Below, piece after piece: positions 56,907 to 64,000 of a stretch of DNA of 64,000 nt. The translations under genes were made by a program, and so were the position numbers. The number at the start of each line of letters is the position of its first letter. Positions within the stretch are counted from its first letter, which is position 1. Location: contig NZ_JSYL01000007.1 of assembly GCF_000812865.1 (NCBI RefSeq), forward strand, positions 62,001 through 126,000. The letters are read 5' to 3'. The notes beneath the pieces are model-generated. The model was not told where the DNA came from, did no database searches, and saw only the letters and a program-made list of their open reading frames with translations. Origin of the DNA: Kaistella jeonii (lineage in GTDB: Bacteria; Bacteroidota; Bacteroidia; Flavobacteriales; Weeksellaceae).

Positions 56907-59900
56907 ATGAAAAAAATCCTATCACCCATAGGACTTGTTTCCTGTTGCCTGATATTTTCTGCCGTACACGCGCAGGTCAAGGCACAAACCCGCATAGTCA
57001 CGGGACAGGTAAACAATGGAGAAAAACCCATTGCAGGAGCAACAATCGCTCAGCAGGATACTACCCAAATGACCACCACCTCATCATCTGGCGCATTCAC
57101 GCTTCAAATTATTGGAGAAAATCCCGTACTCATCATCAGGCATCCTGAATACAACGAGCAAAAAATCCTTCTGGATGCAAAAACTAATTTCACTATTGCT
57201 CTTACCGAAAAAGTGAAGTCAATCGAAGAAGTGGTGCTGAACGCTGGATACTACAATGTAAAAGCCAAAGAAAGCACGGGCAGCATCGCAAAAGTGTTGG
57301 CGAAGGATATTGAAAATCAGCCCGTGAACAATGTGCTTTCTACAATACAGGGCAGAATAGCAGGAGTGAGTATAACGCAGAACAGCGGAACGCCGGGAGG
57401 AGGATACGATGTTCAGATCAGAGGAAGGAACAGTTTACGAAATCTGCTGAACAGTATGACAGACGGGAATGCTCCGCTGTACATTATCGACGGCGTACCT
57501 GCCGCCACCTCTCTAAGCTCGACCCTTTCGGCGGGAGCACTGCCCCTGCAGAGCATCAACCCATTAAACAGCATCAATCCAAATGATATTGCAAGCATTG
57601 AAGTACTGAAAGATGCTGATGCCACGGCAATCTATGGAAGCCGGGGCGGCAATGGGGTAATTCTGGTGACGACCAAGAAAGGAAAGGCTTCACCAGTAAG
57701 GCTTACCGTGAACAGCAACCAAAGCTTCAGTCAGGTAGGCAGTAAACTGAAGATGATGAACAGTGCGGAATATACAGCCATGCGCCAACAGGCATATGCC
57801 AATGTGGGTACAGTTTCCTATCCTGCCAATGCGTATGACCTCAACGGTGCATGGGACCAGACGCGATACACCGACTGGCAGCAGGAACTTATAGGTAGCA
57901 CGGCAGTAAACACCAATGTACTCGCATCGGTATCCGGAGGATCGGAAAAGAACACTTTTTCGGTAAGTGCAGGATATGCCGACCAAACTTCCGTATTTCC
58001 GGGCGATCAGCATTATAAAACCAATACGTTCTCTTCGCATTTCGACCACCGCTCTGCGGATCAGCGATTCAACCTGGGCTTGAGCAACAACTTTACGGTG
58101 ACGGGAAATACAACGCTTAATTTAGATCTCACCAACAAAGCACTGGGACTGTCGCCCACTGCACCGGCACTGTACGATAACACCGGCCACCTGAACTGGG
58201 AAAAAAATACGTTCAATAATCCGTTGGCGCAGCTGAATGCACGGTATATGAACAGAACAAAACACCTGAATCAGAACCTGACTTCTTCGTACAGGATAGG
58301 TCACGATTTCACGGTGAAACTGAACGCTGGTTTTACACTGGAACATCTGGACGAACGTTCACAGATTCCGAATACGATTTATAACCCTGCTTACGGGTTG
58401 ACAACCGATTATTCCTCCTCCTCGCAAGCCAGCAGCGATGCATTTTCTTACCTGCTTGAACCGCAGGTGACGTGGGTGAAAAAATATGGCAGCAGCGAGT
58501 GGAGTTTGCTATCGGGAATCACCTTCCAGCAAAGCATCACGCAGAATTCCGCCATCAACGGGTATGGGTTTGCAAGCAATGCCCTGCTCGACAATGTTGC
58601 GTCTGCGACCACCGTCACTGTTTCACCTTCCAAGGAGAATCAGTACCGTTATGCCGCGGTTTTTGGGCGGATCAATTATCAGTACAAGAACCGGTATATT
58701 GCGAACCTCACGGCTCGAAGAGATGGCTCGAGCCGGTTCGGGCCGAGTCACCGGTTTGCCAATTTCGGTGCGCTGGGTGCTGCCTGGATTCTTTCAGAGG
58801 AAAAATTCCTGAAAGAAGTGCCGTGGCTATCGTTCGCAAAGTTGAGAGGCAGTTACGGGCGCACGGGAAGCGACGCCATCGGCGATTTTCAGTTCACCGA
58901 CACGTACAGCATCGGCTATAATGCCTACGACGGTATGCCCGGCCTTTATCCGTCGCGACTGTATAATCCGGATTTCTCGTGGGAGCAAACCGACAAGACA
59001 GAAGCAGCACTTGAAGTTTCGCTTTTCAAAGAGCGCATCAACTTGACTGCGGCTTGGTACCGCAACCGGTCGTCGAATCAGCTGGTGGGTACTCCCCTGC
59101 CCGCCACTACAGGTTTTACATCCATCCTCGCCAACTTAGGTGCCACAGTAGAAAATCGAGGGTTCGAATTTGAACTGAATACTACGCCGCTGAAAAGCAA
59201 GGACTGGAAATGGACGGCCTCCTTTAACATCAGCCTGCCGCAAAATAAGCTCTTGGCTTTTCCGGGACTGGAAGGTTCTACCTATGCCAATCGGTATGTA
59301 ATCGGAGAGTCAATCTATGCAGTGAAACTTCTGGATTATCAGGGTATTGACGCCACGGGTCATTATACCTTTAAGGACTTTAACGGCGACGGAAAAATTG
59401 TATCGCCCGATGATGCCCAGATGGTACGAACCTTAGGTCCCCAATATTTTGGAGGATTGCAGAACACCCTGAGTTACCACAACTTCAGTCTGGCTTTTCT
59501 CCTGCAATTTGTGAAGCAGGAAGGATGGAATTATTTCCACACGATGTCTACGCCAGGACTGATGGTAAACCAGCCCGCAGAATTGCTGAATGTATGGTCA
59601 CCTTCCAACACCGGCGGCATCATCATGCCTTACACACCGGGCAACGATGCGGTTACGAATGCGCTGACAGAACATTTGATGAACAGTACCGCAGCCGTAA
59701 GTGACGCCTCCTTCCTACGGCTGAAAAATATTCAGTTGAATTACCGCGTCCCGATGCACAATACACTGGTACACGATGCTACGGTGTATTTGCAGGGTCA
59801 AAACCTGTGGACGTGGACAAAGTATTTCGGTCTTGATCCAGAATTTGTGACATCAGGATTCTTACCGCCATTAAAAACCCTTTCTCTGGGATTTCAATTA

Positions 59901-59909
59901 ACCTTTTAA
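56907..59909 (+). CDS. SusC/RagA-type TonB-dependent outer-membrane transporter
   Basis: The 1000-residue protein forms the barrel of a SusCD importer. After a signal peptide (KKILSPIGLVSCCLIFSAVHA) comes a carboxypeptidase-regulatory-like domain (RIVTGQVNNGEKPIAGATIAQ, about residues 29-110) that marks SusC. A TonB-box-like region follows (KVKSIEEVVLNAGYYNVKAK). The plug has NVLSTIQGRIAGVSITQNSG, YIIDGVP and IEVLKDADATAIYGSRGGNG. The rest is beta-barrel, ending LKTLSLGFQLTF. TonB energy opens it for substrates bound by the SusD lid. The downstream peptidase suggests peptides, not glycans. The GC content is much higher than in the left part of the window. Confidence 0.95.
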   Translation: MKKILSPIGLVSCCLIFSAVHAQVKAQTRIVTGQVNNGEKPIAGATIAQQDTTQMTTTSSSGAFTLQIIGENPVLIIRHPEYNEQKILLDAKTNFTIALTEKVKSIEEVVLNAGYYNVKAKESTGSIAKVLAKDIENQPVNNVLSTIQGRIAGVSITQNSGTPGGGYDVQIRGRNSLRNLLNSMTDGNAPLYIIDGVPAATSLSSTLSAGALPLQSINPLNSINPNDIASIEVLKDADATAIYGSRGGNGVILVTTKKGKASPVRLTVNSNQSFSQVGSKLKMMNSAEYTAMRQQAYANVGTVSYPANAYDLNGAWDQTRYTDWQQELIGSTAVNTNVLASVSGGSEKNTFSVSAGYADQTSVFPGDQHYKTNTFSSHFDHRSADQRFNLGLSNNFTVTGNTTLNLDLTNKALGLSPTAPALYDNTGHLNWEKNTFNNPLAQLNARYMNRTKHLNQNLTSSYRIGHDFTVKLNAGFTLEHLDERSQIPNTIYNPAYGLTTDYSSSSQASSDAFSYLLEPQVTWVKKYGSSEWSLLSGITFQQSITQNSAINGYGFASNALLDNVASATTVTVSPSKENQYRYAAVFGRINYQYKNRYIANLTARRDGSSRFGPSHRFANFGALGAAWILSEEKFLKEVPWLSFAKLRGSYGRTGSDAIGDFQFTDTYSIGYNAYDGMPGLYPSRLYNPDFSWEQTDKTEAALEVSLFKERINLTAAWYRNRSSNQLVGTPLPATTGFTSILANLGATVENRGFEFELNTTPLKSKDWKWTASFNISLPQNKLLAFPGLEGSTYANRYVIGESIYAVKLLDYQGIDATGHYTFKDFNGDGKIVSPDDAQMVRTLGPQYFGGLQNTLSYHNFSLAFLLQFVKQEGWNYFHTMSTPGLMVNQPAELLNVWSPSNTGGIIMPYTPGNDAVTNALTEHLMNSTAAVSDASFLRLKNIQLNYRVPMHNTLVHDATVYLQGQNLWTWTKYFGLDPEFVTSGFLPPLKTLSLGFQLTF

Positions 59910-59920
59910 AACCATTCCTC

Positions 59921-61306
59921 ATGAAAATACAATACCACGTCTTCTATACGCTAACAATGGCGGCACTTCTTGCACTGAGCCTGCAGTCCTGTGAGAACCT
60001 TTTAGAGGTCGACGCACCCATTGATCAGATTGGTACGGGCCAGGTTTTTGAATCGGTGGGCACCGCCGATGCTGCGCTGAGCCATCTTTACACCGAAGTG
60101 CAAGCCTACTCGCTCTTCAGTGGTTCGGCAGCGGGCGCAGGCGCCCTGCTGGGAACTTATACCGATGAATTAATCAGTTATGATGTTTATACACAAAATG
60201 GTGATATGGATCTCTATCACAATGTACAGGGGTCATCGAATAGGAGCATAAAAGCCGTGTGGACCAATGCCTACAGCGAAATCTACACCGCCAACGCCCT
60301 CCTCGAAGGGATTGAAAAAAGCCAGGCGATCCCGGAGGTGGACAAAAAAAGAATCAAAGGGGAGGCTCTTGTAGTACGATCCCTGATCTATTTCTACCTC
60401 AACCAGCTGTTTGGGGATATCCCTTACCCCATTACGACAGATTATATGGTGAATAAATCAATTGCCAAAACCGCTTCGCAGGAGGTTTTGCTGAAGATTG
60501 AGAATGACGTGCGGGAGGCGGTGGGTCTTCTGAGTGATGAGTACCGCAATACTGAGCGCATCTATCCGAACCGTAAAACGGCTGAAATGATCCTGGCCAC
60601 CGTGCTGATGACGCGTCATCAGTATCCCGAAGCGGAGGAATTGTTGCGGGGTGTGGTGCAGTTTCCGCTTTATCAATGGGAGCCTGACGTTACTAAAACA
60701 TTCAAAAAATCAGGAAGCCATATCCTGTGGCAACTGAAGCCACTGCATCCAAATGATGCCACGAATGAAGTTTTGTTGTATTATTTTGAAAGTGCCCTTC
60801 CTAATAACTATGCTCTTTCCGATGAGCTTGTCGCCTCTTTTACGCCAGACGATCTTAGGAAGCAGCAATGGGTGAAAGAAGTCACTATCGGGCAGCAAAA
60901 TTATTACCGTGCCGATAAGTACAAGAACATGGTTGAGAACAGTGATGAATACTCCATCGTTTTCCGTCTGGAAGAAGTCTATCTGTTATTGGCGGAAGCA
61001 CTCGTGCAACAAAATAAACGCAGCGAAGCCCTGCCTTACCTGAATGCGGTGAAACAAAAGGCAGGCATCGCGCAAGCCCCTCCCACGGCTACCAAAGAGG
61101 AGCTGTTGCAGGAAATTCTCGACGAAAACCGTAAAGAATTTTTTACAGAGCGTGGCATTAGGTTTATCACTCTTAAAAGAGCGAACCGCCTCAATGAACT
61201 TACGCTTACTAAGCCACAGTGGAACCAGCATCACCAGTTATGGCCGCTTCCTTTTTCAGAACTGATTCTCAATCCTAACCTCAATCCCCAAAACAATGGC
61301 TATTAA
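59921..61306 (+). CDS. SusD/RagB-type substrate-binding lipoprotein
   Basis: The 461-residue protein is the lid of the SusC transporter. The signal ends LALSLQSCENLLEVD, with the lipidated cysteine. SusD landmarks are NALLEGIEKS, RIKGEALVVRSLIYFYLNQLFGDIPY, the TPR-like helices around AEMILATVLMTRHQYPEAEE, and the C-terminal YSIVFRLEEVYLLLAEALVQ with LNAVKQKAGIAQ and ILDENRKEFFTERGIRF. The end PLPFSELILNPNLNPQNNGY is the usual SusD closing. It starts 11 bases after susC, and its end overlaps the peptidase gene by 11 bases, so the three are one operon. Confidence 0.95.
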   Translation: MKIQYHVFYTLTMAALLALSLQSCENLLEVDAPIDQIGTGQVFESVGTADAALSHLYTEVQAYSLFSGSAAGAGALLGTYTDELISYDVYTQNGDMDLYHNVQGSSNRSIKAVWTNAYSEIYTANALLEGIEKSQAIPEVDKKRIKGEALVVRSLIYFYLNQLFGDIPYPITTDYMVNKSIAKTASQEVLLKIENDVREAVGLLSDEYRNTERIYPNRKTAEMILATVLMTRHQYPEAEELLRGVVQFPLYQWEPDVTKTFKKSGSHILWQLKPLHPNDATNEVLLYYFESALPNNYALSDELVASFTPDDLRKQQWVKEVTIGQQNYYRADKYKNMVENSDEYSIVFRLEEVYLLLAEALVQQNKRSEALPYLNAVKQKAGIAQAPPTATKEELLQEILDENRKEFFTERGIRFITLKRANRLNELTLTKPQWNQHHQLWPLPFSELILNPNLNPQNNGY

Positions 61307-63755
61307 AATAAATTTCTGGTTATTTTTTACGCTCATGATTTTTGCTTCTGTTTCTGCCCAAAAAGACGAGTTGACCCCCAACAGTCCTTTTGAAGGAAAG
61401 ACCTATGATATTGACTGGATTATACCCTCTGCGGACATGAAATTTATAACGTTCCAAAAAATATACGATTATTCGTCTGATACGCTGGCGCTCGTATCGA
61501 CGAAGCATCCCGATAAAATTCTTTTTCAGACACCAGATGTTTATCCCATATCTGTAAAATACACGAAAAGAGGAGCGGTTTTTATGAGTGGATCCCGAAC
61601 AGCCCAATTAGTGAACCTCATCACGATGAAACCGCAAGTATGGGAAGAGCTCAACAGGGCTTTCTTTCTGGAACAGTACCAAACTATTGTACTGCTAAAA
61701 AAAGAAAATCTGCAGATCCTTAATTCGGCAGGAGAAATACTTGAAGAAATCAAAGAGGTCGTCTCGGTGCAGGAAAAAGAGCACCGTTTATTTTATACCC
61801 AGCGCAATGACGAAAACTTTTCGCTGAAAGAGTGGACCCCCAAAGGGAACCTGCTTCTGGCCAAAGGAGCTGCGGGAAGTTTTTTTATTGATTATTTAGC
61901 CGGAACCAAATGCCTTTTTCACGAAAACCTTGATGGAAATTCAAAACTGTATTATGCTGATAATTCTACGGGAATAACGGTGGCGTTCCCGGGCAACAGT
62001 CAGGGTCCTCCCCAAGTTCCAGTGGGCGTTTCCGCACTGAAGAACGGCAGCTATCTTGTAACCTTTGCTACTCAAAACCCAAAAGTGCCGAAAAATACTT
62101 CAGTGGATGTATGGTATCCCAATGATCATAATCTTGGGAAGAAATTTTATAATGATGAAACATTCACCTATATTCTTTGGACTCCTCAAAACCATAAAGT
62201 AGTTACGCTCGACCATCACCGTTTTCCGAAACATACGGATACCGGGAACGGGCGCTACCTGCTGGCTTATGATCCTGCCCTAAATCAGGATTACACTTTC
62301 GAAAGAATTCAGCAGAGGGTGTACCGGTACGATACTGAACTGGATCGGTATGAGGAACTGGGATTAACCGGTATTTATATGTACACGGACAAAGAAGGGA
62401 AGTATCTGCTGTCTCATGATAATTTGAACTGGGTGCTGTACAATATCGATACTGGAGAAAAAAGCACTATTAAGGCTGCCCGTGATCTTACTCCATTTTT
62501 CAGTGTACAGGGGGATCAGCTTCTATTTCCAGACCACGAGAAGATGATTACCTATGACTTAAAAACCAAAAAGATAGTCCGAATAAAAATACCGGCGGGA
62601 TATGATGCTGAGATTGCAGGCGGAACGAACGAAGTATTGAATTTTGAAAATAAATTCTACCGAACATCGTATGAACCTTCCGAACCGCTGGCAATTAAAA
62701 TAACCAATAATGCTACTTCGAAACAGGCGGTAGGAGTTTACAGTAAGGGAAAATTTCAGCAACTGTGTAAAACGGGTCCCGAATATATAACCATGTCCGT
62801 ATCATTTCCCCAGCAAAAAAAGTACCTGTACGTGAAAAGAAATTATAACGCACCGCCCGTGCTGGTAATGAATAAAAATTTCAAAGAGCAGGTGCTTTTC
62901 AAAACCAATCCCAAGGATCACGGCGTGCGTGAAGTGAGGATGGAGAAAATTTCATATACCAATTCGAAAGGGGTACCGCTTACGGGTTTGTTATACTATC
63001 CTTCGAACTACAAAACATCTGAAAAATATCCGATGGTGGTAGGTATTTACGAATTAATGAGAAACCAAAGCAACCAGTATTTAAGAGATGGAATGTGGGG
63101 CAGGGTTGAAGGAATGAACATCCGTTATTATCTAGACCGGGGTTACTTTATTTACTTGCCCGATATTGTATATGACGGAAGAGGAACAGGGCGTTCTGCG
63201 CTGGACTGTGTAGATTCTGGTATGAATGCGCTTGCACCCATAACTTCCATTGACTTTGAAAAAGTCGGTCTCATGGGGCATTCTCACGGAGGCTATGAAA
63301 CCAATTATATTGCAACGCAGAGCAACAAATTTGCCACGTATGTAGGAGGAGCAGGAAACAGTGATCTGGTAAGGTCTTACCATTCCTTTAATTACGATTA
63401 TTTTTCTCCTTTCTACTGGCAATTTGAGGAGCAGCAATACAGGATGTTCAAATCATTCGCCGAAGATAAAAATCTATATATCGACAACAGCCCGATTTAT
63501 TATGCGGAAAAGGTAAGCCGTCCAATTCTACTCTGGACAGGAACTAAAGATCAGAATATTCTATGGGAGCAGACGATGGAGTTTTATTTAGGTCTGAGAA
63601 GAAATCATAAAGAAGTAATTGCGCTTTTCTATGGCGATGAAGGACACAGCTTTGGGAATAAAGCGAACCGCGAAGATCTGTTTCTGCGGATTTCGCATTG
63701 GTTTGACTATTATCTGAAAGGGGTAAAAAAGGAATGGATCGACGAAATGTACTGA
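61296..63755 (+). CDS. S9 family (prolyl oligopeptidase-type) secreted peptidase
   Basis: The 819-residue protein has a signal peptide (AIKINFWLFFTLMIFASVSAQ). A long beta-propeller-like N-terminal part (about 25-560) follows, then an alpha/beta-hydrolase domain. The nucleophile is S663 in VGLMGHSHGGYETNYIA; the Asp lies in LLWTGTKDQNILWE and the His in YGDEGHSFGNKANR. TGLLYYPSNYKTSEKYPMVVGIYE opens the hydrolase domain. S9 enzymes cut short peptides, often after proline. Overlapping the susD gene by 11 bases, it probably trims peptides after or before import by the SusCD pair. It ends at a strong terminator. Confidence 0.92.
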   Translation: MAIKINFWLFFTLMIFASVSAQKDELTPNSPFEGKTYDIDWIIPSADMKFITFQKIYDYSSDTLALVSTKHPDKILFQTPDVYPISVKYTKRGAVFMSGSRTAQLVNLITMKPQVWEELNRAFFLEQYQTIVLLKKENLQILNSAGEILEEIKEVVSVQEKEHRLFYTQRNDENFSLKEWTPKGNLLLAKGAAGSFFIDYLAGTKCLFHENLDGNSKLYYADNSTGITVAFPGNSQGPPQVPVGVSALKNGSYLVTFATQNPKVPKNTSVDVWYPNDHNLGKKFYNDETFTYILWTPQNHKVVTLDHHRFPKHTDTGNGRYLLAYDPALNQDYTFERIQQRVYRYDTELDRYEELGLTGIYMYTDKEGKYLLSHDNLNWVLYNIDTGEKSTIKAARDLTPFFSVQGDQLLFPDHEKMITYDLKTKKIVRIKIPAGYDAEIAGGTNEVLNFENKFYRTSYEPSEPLAIKITNNATSKQAVGVYSKGKFQQLCKTGPEYITMSVSFPQQKKYLYVKRNYNAPPVLVMNKNFKEQVLFKTNPKDHGVREVRMEKISYTNSKGVPLTGLLYYPSNYKTSEKYPMVVGIYELMRNQSNQYLRDGMWGRVEGMNIRYYLDRGYFIYLPDIVYDGRGTGRSALDCVDSGMNALAPITSIDFEKVGLMGHSHGGYETNYIATQSNKFATYVGGAGNSDLVRSYHSFNYDYFSPFYWQFEEQQYRMFKSFAEDKNLYIDNSPIYYAEKVSRPILLWTGTKDQNILWEQTMEFYLGLRRNHKEVIALFYGDEGHSFGNKANREDLFLRISHWFDYYLKGVKKEWIDEMY

Positions 63756-63765
63756 TAAAAAAACA

Positions 63766-63790
63766 GGATGCTCTTTGGAGCATCCCTTTT
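63766..63790 (+). terminator. Bidirectional terminator after the SusCD-peptidase operon
   Basis: GGATGCTC and GAGCATCC form a perfect eight-pair stem with a TTTG loop, with A-rich sequence on the left and seven T on the right. It can serve the convergent partial gene as well. Confidence 0.9.
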
Positions 63791-63795
63791 TTTAA

Positions 63796-64000
63796 TTATT
63801 TAACAATCCGTTCTTTGAGTACATTAGGACAGGAAGTACCATTAATGTCGTACAGCGTTTCTGAACCCATACCCACATTTCCGGTACAGATCACAGAACC
63901 GTTTGTATCACAAAGTTTACTTGACTGTACACATTTTGGAGTTTCACCAGGATGAAAAGCATAGCCTGTTCGCGTCACTTTGGAATCGTCTTTGGTAAGG
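63796..64000 (-). CDS. DUF6520-like small secreted protein, N-terminus outside the window
   Basis: The frame is open to the right edge, so only the C-terminal 67 residues are seen, including TRTGYAFHPGETPKCVQSSK, LCDTNGSVICTGNVG and SCPNVLKERIVK. The spacing of four cysteines after a GY-aromatic stretch fits the DUF6520 family of short exported Bacteroidota proteins, which start with a signal peptide (not visible here). Function is unknown. Members often lie near SusC/SusD and peptidase genes, as here. It is convergent with the S9 peptidase gene and shares its terminator. Confidence 0.6.
   Translation of the reverse strand, partial: LTKDDSKVTRTGYAFHPGETPKCVQSSKLCDTNGSVICTGNVGMGSETLYDINGTSCPNVLKERIVK

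Overview
The window comes from a low-GC Bacteroidota chromosome, most likely a Chryseobacterium-type member of the Weeksellaceae. The reasons are promoters of the TANNTTTG type, a type IX secretion C-terminal domain, a SusC/SusD pair, MtaB, Mqo, the Kdp operon organisation, and the near absence of Shine-Dalgarno sequences. No database search was possible; family names rest on recognised motifs.

Region 1 (1-21.3 kb) is mostly housekeeping: a DedA membrane protein cut by the window edge, release factor 2, an FAD oxidoreductase, a GT35 glucan phosphorylase homologue with serine where the PLP lysine is expected, MtaB, a T9SS cargo protein, DUF1684 and lipoprotein genes, Mqo, a HlyIII protein, GpsA, an M23 peptidase, topoisomerase III and a SlyD-like FKBP.

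Region 2 (21.3-32.1 kb) is a potassium module read leftward. It holds an NtrC-type response regulator, three micro-ORFs (37, 27 and 25 aa, the last KdpF), KdpA, KdpB, KdpC, a porin, a KdpD sensor module lacking its kinase, and a separate histidine kinase. Potassium sensing is thus split between proteins and linked to sigma-54 control instead of KdpE.

Region 3 (32.3-43.8 kb) holds a TetR-controlled reductase/detoxification operon (DoxX-like, TetR, quinone-oxidoreductase-like, YqhD-like, DJ-1/PfpI) with a clear operator. It also has Tex, an SDR/GDPD pair, a zinc/cadmium P-type ATPase with a Fur-family regulator and Fur-type box, and a very acidic protein.

Region 4 (43.9-56.9 kb) is accessory and AT-rich. 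It contains an HNH protein paired with a methyltransferase-HIT fusion, a membrane protein, a complete His-Xaa-Ser (hxsA-D-B-C) peptide-maturation cluster plus a small extra protein, a CAT-anticodon tRNA, an intact IS3-family element, an Abi protein whose HEPN motif has lost its histidines, and a RAYT transposase with its REP hairpins. Then come a XRE regulator with an operator palindrome and a strongly structured, promoter-driven non-coding stretch.

Region 5 (56.9-64 kb) is visibly GC-richer and carries a SusC/SusD/S9-peptidase operon, probably for peptide uptake, facing a partial DUF6520-like gene. The strongest leads are the hxs cluster, the HNH/methyltransferase-HIT pair, the kdp micro-ORFs, the REP/RAYT island and the structured locus at 56.0-56.3 kb.
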